This document shows positions 1 through 12,705 of a stretch of DNA of 64,000 nt, piece by piece. Made by a program: the position numbers and the translations under genes. Below the pieces are notes generated by a model, which saw only the letters and a list, made by a program, of their open reading frames with translations, did no database searches and was not told the origin of the DNA. This DNA is from Drosophila pseudoobscura. Lineage: Eukaryota > Arthropoda > Insecta > Diptera > Drosophilidae. How positions within the stretch are numbered: position 1 is the first letter of the stretch; every line of letters begins with the position of its first letter. The DNA lies in the NCBI RefSeq assembly GCF_009870125.1, contig NC_046683.1:5270001-5334000 (forward strand), read 5' to 3'.

Positions 1-271
1 AGGGATAACCCTTTAACCAGCTGATAAGTATCGATCTATCGTGAGGGATAACCCTTTAACCAGTTGACGAGTATCGATCTATAGTGAGGGATAACCCTTT
101 AACCAGCTAACGAGCATCGATCTATCGTTAGGGATAACCCTTTAACCAGCTGACGAGTATCGATCTATCGCTGGGGATAGCCCTTTAACCAGCTAACGAG
201 CATCGATCTATCGTTGGGAATAGCCCTTTAACCAGCTGACGAGTATCGATCTATCGTGAGGGATAACCAAG
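1..271. repeat. 43-bp tandem array
   Basis: Six consecutive 43-bp units begin at 1, 44, 87, 130, 173 and 216, and a seventh starts at 259 and breaks off after about 10 bases. The unit core is AGGGATAACCCTTTAACCAG followed by a variable six to eight bases and TATCGATCTATCG. Units differ by a few substitutions, for example GATAGCCC for GATAACCC. The array runs off the left edge, so its true length is unknown. Each unit carries an ATCGAT core related to DREF or BEAF binding sites, but whether it is bound is inference. Confidence 0.9.
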
Positions 272-3200
272 GGTATATCGATAGCAGACAGCGAGGAGAT
301 GGCTCTATATACCCGCCGTTTGTGGCACTTATTTGTGGAGTTTATGGAGTCTCTGGAGCGGATTACCACTCACTTGTAAGGAGCTCACTGAGGCTTACCG
401 CTCTCGTCTGCCAGCTCGAGTTGTTTTGACCAAACTATCCGCTAGCCGGCCATTAGACACTGAGTAAATCTGTCAAGTTTCAAACGAATCGAAAATCGAT
501 TATGACCGCACAAGGACGGCAGTCAACTTCAAACACAAACACAAACACAAACAGAAGCAGAAGCAGAAGCACAAACCGAAACCGAATCAAGGACTCCTCC
601 CCAGAAGACAGACACTCGGATTTGTTTGCCCGGGGCCCACCTAATGATTTATCTTGTTAGTGGGGCCCCCGGCCGGAGCCCTTTCACTGTCCACTGGCAC
701 ACGGTCTCTGCTGGAGTTTCAGGTCGTTTGGTCCAAACTTTTACGACTAATATGGCGCGGGGGGGTACGGGGCAGGGTTTTTGAATGTTGCTGAAAAACG
801 CATTGAAAGGAACGAGACTCCACAGAGAGGACAGCAATGCATGTACATAGTTTGGTTTGGTTTGGTTTTGTTTTGATTTTTCTTTTCATTGCGCTCTTTT
901 GAATGGGGAAAAGGAATAGACTACGCGGCGGCTGTGACGAACAGGCTGAGGCCACACTCGTTATGGCATTACATTTACGCACATTTCAATGAGGCCAGAG
1001 CAGAGCACATGGCATCCGTTCCGCCCAGGTAAGCGGCGTTTGAATGGAGCGCGAGACGGAAGGATCCAGTGTTGGAAACTCTCGCACACAACACTAATTA
1101 GAGGACTGTTTCGATGGCCCGCTTCTGGTACTCAAATGACTCGAATCAATCAAAATAATAACTTTTAGACTCGTCTGTTTCGGCTCCCCCTGCCGCATAT
1201 CCATCCTGTCGAACTTCCGGACCAACTCTCCGGCATTTGAGTGACAGCTGATATGGGTATGGTGCTGCCCCTGCCCCATGCCCCTGCTATCCGTGATTGA
1301 AATTTCGTAACATTAGTTATTTATGACCCTTCAATTTGTTTGTGGCTTCTCTGACACATTGGATCGCCACGAAAGCCACGAAAGACCTGTCGAAAACTAT
1401 TCTCTTGGTATTTGGACATCTCCCAAGGCTTGCTTTAAACCAGAGATCACGAATAATGGAGCCACCATGAAGAAAGTGCCTTGTTTGCCTTCTTTTAATG
1501 CATTCACTTCGTGCCTCTTCGTTTGAATGTTGTGCGAACGAGTCGAGAGAATCCCACGGCGACTTGAGGCGACACAGCCGATGGCAGGATGTTTGCGTTT
1601 AGCAAGACGACGGGACTCACGTCCGGAGAGTGACTGCGATGGGCTGGTATTATTTCTAGAACTGCAGTTGGAGAAGTGCAGTGCAAAAAAAGTTGAGCTA
1701 AGAGCGAGGAAAGCCAGAAAAAGTTTTACTTCAATTTCTTTGTTTGACGCCGTCGATGGGTCTATGGGGGCATGAACTTTTCGCCCCCACGGGCCATACT
1801 TTTCACTTTGCTCGTACTTAACGCTTACTGTCATTGCAGAGTCAGAGTCACTCCGTCCGGGCACCCGGCACCCGGCACCCGGCACCCGGCTACCAGCTAC
1901 CAGCTCCTGGCTTCACTTTTGGCTGGCAATAAAAAAATAATTTACCATCTCCAGGTCTACCCTCCTCCCCCCCCGCCTAGACCTTTGGAGGGTATACTTC
2001 CGGTTGCTCAAGTAACTATATGAAATATGGAAAGGAAAGTAAAGGAAAGGAAAGGCGACCCTAGCCCCGCGGCACTGAACAAAATGGCGCTCGAGATTTG
2101 CTACGCGTTGCGCCCACGGGGACGAAGTTTCAAGGTCAATGGGTAAAAGTTTTTCCACATTTTTCGTTGAGTAATACTTGTTCGGTATAAATAAATGCTA
2201 TCTAGCATCGCTGCGGGCTGCCACCGGTTTGTTGGGTCGAAAGAGCCGGAGTTATTGTCACAAAGCCACAGGCCACAGGATTTGCAAAGCCCTCTCGTTG
2301 AAGCCCACACATATTGCCAGACAATACGGGCGATGAATTATATTTAGAATTAATTAGATCAAATCGGGTACAGTCCTCATTCCAAAGGGTTAAAGCCCCA
2401 GTCCGTCATGGAGGATTCGTAGGCTCTTGGGATGCGAGTTCTCTGATTCAGGGCTGATAACCGATGAGTGGCTATCGATACGAACCAAAGTCGAGAGCAC
2501 AGAGTCTTTAATTTCGTCTTAAAAATAATTACTAAGCGCTACTTTAATATAATGAATGAATAAGTGACTGCATTACGAGTGTACACACGCTGTATCCAGG
2601 AGCCTTCTGGGGCGACGTCTCCTGTTGCTGGTGAATCTTTAATCTCGGAAAAGCTTCGACCACTGACAGTAGCTAGTAGTACCTAGTAGCTGTGTCGACT
2701 GTCGACTGTCGTCTGCCTCCTGCCCGCCGGGCACTTAACCCTTTGATGGACACCCTACCGACAGCAGCCGCAAATGGGACGCTGGACGCTGGGCGGGCAG
2801 TGGGTGACCCCGACAGCAGGAGAGGCTTGCGGCAGAATGGAGTGGAATGCAACTGTAGTTGCAGTGTAGCTGTGTGTTTACACAACTTTCGAGCGGCCAC
2901 AAAATCTGTTATTAGTGTCAAGTGGACTTGAGAGAGACTTTGCACTCTGACCTCCATTGCCGCAACCGTCCATCTCCAGCCGCAGCTCCAGCACCAGCAC
3001 CAGCACCAGCTCCACTTTCTTAGCCCCGTGTCCCCCCTTTTTCGCTTGTTAGTTGTTGCTTTAATAGGAATCGTTGCTTTTGTTGCTGGGAAACTTTTTG
3101 GGAGATGTTACAAAATATTAAATTGCGGTCAGCGCAATGGTCTTGCCGGTATCCGGTGGTGGCCTAAGCGGAGCTGAGGGAACGCCAGCCCCCCCCCCCA

Positions 3201-5600
3201 TGTCCTGTCCTGTGCCGCCTCCCGTTGGGCTGCCGAAAAGTTTGGCAATTTCCACCCAGATTTTGCGGCAAGTGCCCGGCGTACGTATCCAGCGTAGACA
3301 GCGGAAATCAATTTGGCTTTCGGCTACAGCGCTTTATAAAGTCCTACACGGAGATGGCGATGGCGATGACGATGGAGTGCGTCAAGAGGAAACCCCCTGG
3401 CTAGAATATCCCCAAGTTGTACACCATTTGCCGGCGATGCAGGTCTGTCGATCCCACTCGTGGGGCGTTTACGGCACCCACGGAGGCCACAGAGTTCAAG
3501 ATCTTTTTGTTGATTCTCCGGCAGGCTGGTCGATCAATCAACCAATCAGCGGCGAAGGGAACAATGCCAACAGGAGGGCACTCAAAGGTTTAACTAGGCG
3601 GAGCCTCGACCCCCCCCTCCCTACCACCCCTCGACTGAGTGGCAGGGAGGCTGCAAAAGTGGTAAGTGCGCTCAAGACGCATTGTCGCAGCAGAAGGGCC
3701 CTTTGCCCCAGCGTCCTGCCCCAGCCTCCTGCCTCCTGCCTCTTGCTTCGCTAAGCCTCAAGGCTTGATTCTAGAGCCTAGAATCTCGAACTCTGAAGCC
3801 CGCCCCCCTTCCGCCCCCCTAGCCGAGAGGTTGCCCTTTGAACAGCGGAAACCGAAACTGAAATACAAAACCATCTTTGTGGTGCTCTGCCGTTTGTGCG
3901 GTTTCAATAAGGAAACAACGACAACGAGGAGGGGGGAGATGGGTGGCTGGTAGGGGAGGGGGCAGCCCATGACGATGATTCTGTTTTTGACTTTATGAGC
4001 GTATTTAATTAGCCAAGAACAGCCAAAGAGCGAGGAGCTCGGAGCGGGGAGCTCGGAGCTCGGAGCATTGCTGCCCGGGTAGCTCCACTTTGATGGCAGA
4101 TGCTGGCTTTGATTGATTGATTGAGGCATTGCCTGAGTGGCAGCTGAAGTGCGGCATATTAAATTTGGCCAGAGGCAAGTGAAAGTGGCATAGTCCCCAC
4201 TGCTCTGCCCCATAGTCGCTGTCAAGGCCCATGAAGATGCCTGCCTGCGAATGCTGGCCATTCAAATTGTGGCTGATTTATTATGCGTTAAGACAACAGA
4301 TTTACTCGAATCGTTGTTGGGTGTTTTAAGTGGGCGATGAGTGTATGTACACCCCAACCATCCATCCATCCATCCATCCAGACAGCCTAGGCTCAGAGTC
4401 GGTGGCTGGTGGGCTGCCAGTTGGGGCAGGCACATCTGGAGGTGGCGTCTGCGGACAGCGAAGATTTTGGCCATTGATACGGGGGGGGCATAATACAGAG
4501 AAGAGGCAGTTGTCACAGTCGGATATCGGCCCCAAAACTACACAGATAATATTCGCCATTCGACGAAACAATCAATTGAGTGGCGTGCAACCACAATGTG
4601 GGGCACATTTGGCAATTGGGGGCTTGGACGGAGGGTTGGGTGGCTCTGAGGTGCAGTGGGGTGCTCTGGGGTGCCGTCAAACAGCCGTGCTATCAGCCCC
4701 CTTGTCAGTTGGTCAGTGATTACGGCCACCACCTGGTGGAGCACCTTCTCGGCTGTCCGCTAGCCAGGATAGAGCCTTTTCTTCCTTCCGCCTGCTTCAC
4801 ATTTCGACGGCACGCATTGAACCGTTCGTTATGCCGGTCCCCCCGGGCAACACCGGGAAGAATCCAGCCAGGGAGCCAGCTCCCTAGCAGCCCCTCCCAT
4901 CTCCCGCATATTATTGTCTTATTCATGATACATTAGTGTGTTATTTATGGCCATTCCCAGTCCCAATCGATCCCTTCCCTGCCCTGCCCTGCCCTGGGAA
5001 AACTTTTCGTCTGGCGTGTGAGGGACTCCACCCACGCCTTACTGCGGCGGAACTTCCGGTGCGGCTACCACCGCAGTCTCGCCCCGTCCTCGGCTACCCG
5101 TGCCTTATCGGTGGGTGGGTTTGGGTCGTTGGCAAACACGCCTCCGCATCCGCACACCGCCACCGCACTGCCACTGGCATGTCACCTTTGTGGCTCCTTC
5201 CACGCACTGTGGTCAAAAACGTAATGTCCTGTTGGTATTTACACAAATATTAGTGAAAGAAACAATGTTGTTGAATTCTCAAATATTTTGGTTCATTTTT
5301 GTTGTTGCTTCATTGACATCTGTTCGATTTCCCTAGGTTAAGATTTCCATTTTGATTCAATTACTTTTGGGTGGGGTAGGGGTAATGGGGAGACCCTGAG
5401 ACTCTATCGCTTCCGTGTTAAATATCTAAGGATGTTGATTTGGGGAACAGTTTTTACTTTTGTGTTTTGCGCTTTCATTTTCGCTCTTGCGGCTACCCCC
5501 GGCTCACTCGCTCGCTCTGATATGAGTTAAACATTGCACGACGACACCAAATATTTGTATTAATTAGAGAGATTATTGGATTCAGTAGTGTTTTGTAGCT
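272..5600. other. gene-free interval
   Basis: I see no supportable gene here. The stretch holds short low-complexity tracts: ACAAAC/AGAAGC repeats near 535-570, a CACCCGG repeat near 1,860-1,890, CCATC repeats near 4,355-4,380, and poly-C/poly-G runs near 3,190 and 3,610. Open frames here are short, overlap one another on both strands and show no family motif. If kek5 has a remote promoter this could be its 5' flank or first intron, but no convincing 5' exon could be picked out. Confidence 0.5.
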
Positions 5601-5609
5601 CCAGGCCTT

Positions 5610-5905
5610 GTATGTATGGCTCTCCTCCTCGCACATTGCACGAAGTAGAGTGTGTGAGAAAAAGAGGGAAAGAGAAACAGTGACAAAATTTTGAAACAAA
5701 CTAGTTTCAGTGTGATATCACAGGAGTCTGGATACTAAATTTGGTTGCTCGAGCTCTTATATTCTCTGAGATCTAGGCGATCATCGGGAGAGACAGCAGG
5801 ACAAGGCTTTATCGACTCGGCTATTGATGCTGATCGAGTATATATATACTTTAGGGGGTAGGAAAGGCTTCCCAGACACTCAACTGGGCCTCTTACCACC
5901 AGACT
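5610..5905 (-). mobile_element. DINE-1/INE-1-like relic
   Basis: Read on the minus strand, this carries the head of the Drosophila interspersed element DINE-1/INE-1. A degraded GGAAGCCTTTCC stretch is followed by ATATATACTCGATCAGCATC, AATAGCCGAGTCGAT and, further on, CTCAGAGAATATAAGAGCTC and ACTCCTGTGATATC. The same blocks recur at about 14,930, 26,500, 31,270 and 32,540. A CTCTTCCTCGTGCAATGTG-like block, degraded here, forms the inner end near 5,620. These elements are known as short non-autonomous Helitron/Helentron relatives. Boundaries are approximate. Confidence 0.6.
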
Positions 5906-7089
5906 CTTACAGACCTCGATTAAAACTTGGCCTAAATGGAGCTCCTGCAGCTGTATCCCTCCCTTAAAATAATAGCATTTAATATTTACCCTCCTCTCGA
6001 ACTATCTAATTTCTAGAACGGTTCGCTTTATTGGCAGTTAATTGATAATTAAATACAAAAACACTGAATCGGTGTTGCAATTATGTTGGCGGCCCTCTGC
6101 CTGGGGGCCGGACTTTGCTTTATTTCCGCGAGTAGGCTATCAATATTTAACGTTGAATGTTTGCTCGTTGCCGGCTTTTGTTTGCCAATGCGATAGCTGG
6201 ACTTGCAATTAATTTAATTTCATAATTAAATTTCTGAGTGCCGGGGCCGGGGCCGGGGACTGAGCGGCCTCTGACCCCACAAGGGTTTTTTGATTTCAGC
6301 GAATTTTCGAATGCAATTTAATGCAGGAATTGTACAAAATTAGCCCGGAGCTCCGGTAGGTTGAATAAAAAACAATTGAATATGGGAAAACCGCCAATTA
6401 TTTACAATCGAAAGGGTTTTACACTCAAAGGAGGCTGGGCGGGAGTTTTTCCAACTGAAAATCGTAAGATTTCAGACCCTCAGAGTGAGGACAGACAAAA
6501 GGGAAGGAGATATGTACATCACCCCACCAGCCCCCTTTGAGCACCGTGTCAAGATACATCCTGTCGATTCCCGACTCGTTGCACAGCGTAAACATGTCCT
6601 TATTTGAAGAAGGGTCGTGTGCGTGAAGAGTCTTGCATTAGATTGATTTATTTTTGATGCAGAGGCATCAGCCACGACCGGATGCAGATGGCTTTATAAA
6701 ATATTGATATGCGAATAAATGGGAATGAAAGTTATGCAAAACAGCACCAGGCACAAGGACAAATGCTATCCATCCAGATCTGCCCCAAATCCAGCCCATT
6801 TCAAATAATATTAGGGATGATTTTTTGTATAAACTGTAGAATCACATAAACACTTTACAAGTGAGAGTAATAAGTAGTTGCATGTGTATGGAGGGGGGAG
6901 TGATGTGGCATGTTGCATGTTGCTCCTGCCAACTAATCATCGAAGGTAACGAAGCGAAGATGCAGTCGATCCCGACCTCCCGCCTGTGCTGCGTGCTTAG
7001 GCATACTCGTATTTGTCCCATCAAGAACATGGATGAGAACATGCTGCTGCTGCTGCTTCTGCCGCCGTCTTTTCAATTGCACTCCATGT

Positions 7090-7092
<3 letters not shown>

Positions 7093-7135
<43 letters not shown>
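7093..7135. repeat. GT microsatellite
   Basis: An uninterrupted (GT)n run of about 21 units. It accounts for the Cys-Val or Thr-His homopolymer-like reading frames seen on both strands at this place. Confidence 0.95.
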
Positions 7136-7136
<1 letters not shown>

Positions 7137-7589
7137 ACATGTACTCCACCAGTGAACGAAACTCGAGAGCAGACGCTGAGCGTTTCTGGCAGCTGCAGAA
7201 CTTCGAACAGCAACATACATATTCATGCCCCAAGCCCCCACAACCCCCCCCCCCCCCCCTCCCCCCTCCTCCACCGCCAGTGGCAGCACTTGTGCATATT
7301 TATGAACAATGCGAAAACTTTGCATTTTCAGTGACAAAGATTGCTTATTTGATATTCCCTCATCCACTCTCTATCTGTCTCTCTGTCGCTCTGCCGCTCC
7401 CTCTCTCATTATCGTGTTAGGGCAATGACTGGACCATTAAGTGAAGGCATTGCTGGAATAGTTGGCGTTGAATATTTTTTGTATTGCAGAGAAATGGCTA
7501 GAAAAGAGAGCTACCAGCATAAATATGTTTATCTTTATGTATTTGTCGTAATTTTCAATGTTTCGCGGGGTTTTAATGCTTACATTCCA

Positions 7590-7870
7590 AGAAAACGGTG
7601 CCGTGCGGATCGTAAGAGAGAGAGAGAGAGCGCTGTAACTGGCTGTTAACTGAGAACGGTAACAGGCTGTTCACCTGGAATGCTAACAGCGCAATGCCCT
7701 GTTACAGCTGTTCCCCTGAACGAATTCCACTAGACTTGAGTGTAGCTTTATGCAAGGCTGTAAAATAGAGCTTACAAAACCAAGAGAGCGATTGCTAGGC
7801 AGAGGGCGCTGTAACTGGCTGTTAACAGAGAGCGATAACAGACTGTTAACCTGGGGTGCTCTAAATGCTT
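7590..7870. repeat. GTTAACAG-rich dispersed repeat, copy 1
   Basis: A patch containing AACGGTGCCGTGCGGATCGT, a GA run, then two diverged sub-units starting at GCGCTGTAACTGGCTGTTAA (about 7,630 and 7,808). The sub-units include the inverted motif CTGTTAACAG or close variants. The same order of blocks (GCCGTG-GGATCG, AGAG run, GCGCTGTTAACAG) recurs at 12,530-12,700, so this is a dispersed repeat and not chance. I do not recognise the family. Confidence 0.55.
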
Positions 7871-10800
7871 TAAAATATGTTATGTACCTGCTCGGCTCGG
7901 CTCTGCTCCTCGCCGAGGAGGTACGATCGTTCTGCAAGTGTACTCGACCATGCCTTCGTCTCCTTCCTCTTTATCTTAATGGGTGAAAGCTTTGCCTGCA
8001 CTGGCTGAAGCTCCAGTCCGCTGCTTGCTGTTTAATGGATATTTAATTGAATACGACCAGCCGCACTTCGAGGCACGCACTCGTTCGGCGGTCGCGCTTC
8101 TGTATGGTTTATTTGCAAGTATTTGTTTCAACGAAGAAGGAGCCTCGATAGACGAGAGGATTTACAGGGCAATGCAGAGAAGCAGCAGGCAGCAGGGCCA
8201 CAGCCATCAATGCCACTTGCGGTGCAGACCTTTGCCCGTACAGACACGTAGTCGGGTTACACTGTTTTCGAGCAGATTTATGGGGGGGGGAGGGGGAGTG
8301 GAGTACTTGCAGCCCATAAACAGCCCTGCATCTGTATGTGTGTGTGTGTAACCTCGCTCGTGATGAATGGCTAATTCGAATACGAATTCGAATTCTGTTG
8401 AGCTCTCTCGCTCTCTCTGTCACGCCCTCTGGTGTGGATCGAGCAAAGCTGGTGTATCCGCAAAGTGGACAGTGTCGCCAGCAGCTGCCGCAGCCGGAGC
8501 CGCAGCAACAGCAGCAGCGGCAGCAATTGTCACGTTTGCAACAAATGGTGCATGACACGCAAAGTGCAAATGTAATTCCTGTATTTTAGTTAATTTCACG
8601 TTACGTGCACAATCGGCGAAATCGCAAGGCATCGGATTGACAGCCCCGACTCTCTGACTGTGACCCACAGACCCATAAACACACCAACCCCTCCCCCCCC
8701 CACCGAACGAGAGCCAACCCTTTGGCAACATGCAACCTGCAGCCGGCGGCTTTAGACACCCCCCCCCTCCCCACCCTCCATCCCTTCTGGAGCAGCACCT
8801 GGCTCTCTGCGCCGAGCATTAGGCGACGCATTTGTTAGAACTTTTATGGGACCATTTTTTTTTTGTTTCAAGATTTCCAAATTTTCAACGCTGCGAGGCG
8901 AGACTTTTAATTAAGTTTTTGAATGGAGAATGGTACTCCCCCCCCTCGCTGGAGATTGTGGGTGTGGTATTAGAGCCTTGGGATTGGGCAAAAGTTTTAT
9001 AATTTTAGTTGGCTCACTTTTTGTGGCTGTTTCTCCTTTTTTTTGCTGAGAAAAGTTGCACTCAAAATTGGAATTTGATATGCAGCAGGCAGCCGGTCCC
9101 CTCGCCCCCAATCGAGTTCGAATAGTTTTGAGGGATCATCGAACCGGGGGACTAGACACTGGCCGGATTCAATCGGAGATGGCATCAATTTGGAACAGCA
9201 TGTTATTTGTCCGCAAATTGCCTGGAATTGCCGGCCCATGTGAATCAGTTGAACAAGAAGTGCAATTAGGAGGGGTCGTGGGACAGGGGCGTGGGGGGGG
9301 TGGGGGCAGGCACTCGTTACACGTTACACATTTCTTGCATGCACTCGATTAAGGCCCATCGGATGACGTCCCACACATTTACAACAACAGAATAATGCAC
9401 AGTTTTTGCCGAGATAGAGGATAGAGTATGACCTCTAAGCCAGCAAAAACTCAGCTCGAAGACCTTCAGCTGCTCTGCCATCCAAGCCTTCCCCTGGCCA
9501 GGGAGATTGACAGAGAAGAGGGCTGGAATGCCCCCCGATCTAGGGTAAGAATGAGTACACACACACTTCGGGGTTCAGAGGTGATTCTTCTGTTCTATTA
9601 TATACCCCAAATCCCAAAATTGTGGGGACTCTTCTGGCGACAAAGCATCTGCCTATTGGAGGGATCAGTCGGAGTCTTGAGCTGCCCTGAAGACCCAGTG
9701 GGTACCACGGGGTTAAAGGAAGACCTGGAATGCCAGAAAAAAAAAAAAACAAATAATTAGATGGCAAACAAAGAAAAAGCCACCACGAGCAGAGCTCGAA
9801 ACGAATCTAGCACGGATGCTGGGGGCACGAAATAAATTTCATTCCCAGATCCATAGATGGCTGCTCGGGGAATTTCTCCATTAAGCAGCAGGTTACGGGC
9901 CTCTTTCCGCCCGTCTAAAAATTGTTCTTTAAGCACATTTGAAGAGCCCTCTATGCCACGTCGAGGCCCAGAGAAAGCTTCGGGGTGGCCTCTCAGCCGT
10001 CGCATAGTGTGGCCTTTGAGTATTTTGGATGGCAAAAATTATAATTTCATGCAATACATTGGGCAGAGTGTGGAACACTCTTCGAGTTGTAATCCTGTAG
10101 ACTCCAGTCTTTACCTCAAAGAATTTGGGGATAGTGGACTTTCAGTTCAAGTCTCATTTTGGAATGGTAAAGGCAACTCCATACACTTCCCTTGCCATCC
10201 CAAAAAGTCCTTCCAATTACTGCCAATCGATAGGAATAGATCTGCCTAATGGAAGAGTATCGAGTACTTTTTATGCCACTCGAAAAGTGCTGTCTGTGCA
10301 TGCAAATTGAGCAATTGTAAATTTGATTAAGCTTTTGACTTTTGCCACATGATTTCGACTAAATCCCCCACTGTGCGTCGGGGGAGACATCAGAGTGACA
10401 TCAGCGACATCAGCGACGCCATTGAAAGCTTCCAGTGTTTGGCTCGAAAATGGAGCATTGGGGACACGAGTGTCATACACATGCAGATGCATACTTGAAG
10501 CCAGAGATTTACCTTCAAGTGAGCAGCTTTTTAACGCTTTTACTTTTAGAAATGCCAGGGGGGGGGTGGTGCAACATAATCAACGCAGCAGCAACTGGAA
10601 CGGCAACTCATTTAATTTGACGCCCCACAGTACTGTCACCGCACCGCACCGCACCGCACCGCAGCCCTTGCCTAATTGCCGTATATCTCAAGTCGACAGA
10701 GTCTCCACCGCCAGCGCCCAGGCCCCAGGCCCCCCCACACACACTGCCTGCCTGCCTGCCTGCCGGCCTTTCAGTGTTTGCTGGCTCAGCGCAAAACGCT

Positions 10801-12524
10801 GCTGCTCTAATTATAATGAAACGATTTTCATTTCATTTTGCATTTTCATGTTGTCGTCGCTTCCATAGCCGTAGTAGTCGCCCTCGATTTTCCTGCTGCT
10901 GCTGGCATACCCTTTGCAGAGGGTATTTTTGTTGTGGCACAGGGTTTGGCAGTACAATCCACGATCCGAGCTGAAGGCACGCCAACAAATCATTTTATTT
11001 ACTATTTTAAGCTTTAAACTTCGGCCATTTTTCACGCGCTTTTGCACAGCCCCTCTCCCTCTCTCTCTCTCTCTCTCTCTTTCTCTGCAGTGCCCGTTTC
11101 GATCGGCACTCTGTCGTTCGCTATCGATTTTTCTTATCCGATATATACTATTGGCAACTCCCACACTGTGTATCGATTGTGTGGTAGATACCAAAGCACG
11201 CTGTGTACTCGGCTAACGATCGGCTAGGGTATGCGAAGCTTCGGCCTCGGCAGGAAGGCCAGCCCTCCCCTCCCCTGCTTTCTTGTAATCGTAGTAGTTG
11301 CTGGCGTGGCCCAAAATGAATAAATACCGCTGCCTCCGCCGCTGCCGCCGCCGCTGCCGCTGCCGCCGCCGCCGTCGCTCTGCTGCTGCTTCTGTTACTG
11401 CTGCTGAGGCAAGCAAAATCCATAGAAATTATGCGAGTCTGGTGCCAACCGCACAAGCAGATGATTTCCATTTTAATTTTAATTTTAGTTTTAATCGCAA
11501 CCAAGTACATACGAGTATGTTTTAGCTCTATCCACAGTCCATGCCAACAAACAGCAGCAGCACCAACCGCCCTCCTTGTCCATTCAACGGCTGAAGGGCG
11601 GCCTCTCCACTTGTGTCCAATCTAGAGATTGCGGCTGCCTACCAGCCCATACACACAGTTCAATTGGTTGCAATTGGTTACAATCAACGGATTTCACTTT
11701 GTGCTCCATTATTTATTAATGATTAGAGCTGGTTTGTGCACTCCGTGGGGATCATAGTTCATAGTTTGACAACCACTGGCTGCTGTTTAATCACAAGTGA
11801 TTCAGAACAGAGAAAAAAGTGATTGTCGTCGACCAGCCCTACGTCGTTCCAGCATTACACAATCTGTAACAGATTGTGGCATGAAAATTTCCAATTAATT
11901 AGACCTGGATTGTCCATTTCGCCCACTGTGGATTGCCGGGAAGAAGTCGAGTACACTTTATTTGTACTTTTACTTTCACTGAGTGTTCCATGAGGTGTCG
12001 ATTATTAATTGAAGAAGGACTCCGCTCTGTTTGGAGACGCCTTGGCATAGTAGAGCTTCAAAGAAACAAGCCAAAAGGATGTCCGAGGATCCCACTGGGC
12101 GTCGTGGGTTTTCGAGAACTTACAGACTGGAAGAGCTTTTTGTGATTTTAGTGCTTCGAAAAACTCTGCAAAGGGGCTTTGGGCATTGGTAGACCTGTTT
12201 CAGCATCGGTTTGGGTTTTTCCCAGCCTCTCAGGTTGGGTCTTGCCGCAATGTCCTCGGCAAAACATGTGTTCAGGCAAGCACATCTCGCAGGAACAGAC
12301 AGTCATGACACTCGAGAAAGGCCACTTGAGCAAAAGGACACCTACTCGTAGAGTTATGAGCCGTACGTTGCGTCGAAACCGTATCTATTAACACATGTGG
12401 TACGAGTGTGCATGGCATTAGGTGTCAATAAGTGCCGCACATCGGTACATTTCTTGGTTTTTGGAGGGGGGGGCTGCAGGAAATCCAAGATATACATATA
12501 TATATTCTTTGCGGGTGGGAACGT

Positions 12525-12705
12525 AACGGCGAGCGCCGTGTGGATCGCAAGAGCGTAAAAAAGAGCGCCAAAGCGAGAGAGAGAGTTAGCAACAGAGCGC
12601 TGTTAACAGCTTAACAGTTAAGTGGCTGGAGCTGCTCTGAGCTGTTAACAGCTTAACAGTAAAGTGGCAGCGCTGCTCTGAACACTTGAAACTGTTAAAC
12701 CATTG
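12525..12705. repeat. GTTAACAG-rich dispersed repeat, copy 2
   Basis: Second copy of the repeat at 7,590. GCGCCGTGTGGATCGCAAGA is followed by AGAGCG-type sequence and then two tandem sub-units of about 50 bp, each with GCTGTTAACAGCTTAACAGT followed by TAAGTGGC or AAAGTGGC. The sub-units here are more alike than those in copy 1. Confidence 0.55.

Noticed and set aside
3137..3754. 205-codon plus frame
   Set aside because: Pro/Gly/Arg-rich composition with poly-C runs and no motif; no surrounding gene signals.
7089..7420. Frames with Cys-Val or Thr-His repeats
   Set aside because: Caused by the GT microsatellite and poly-C tract.
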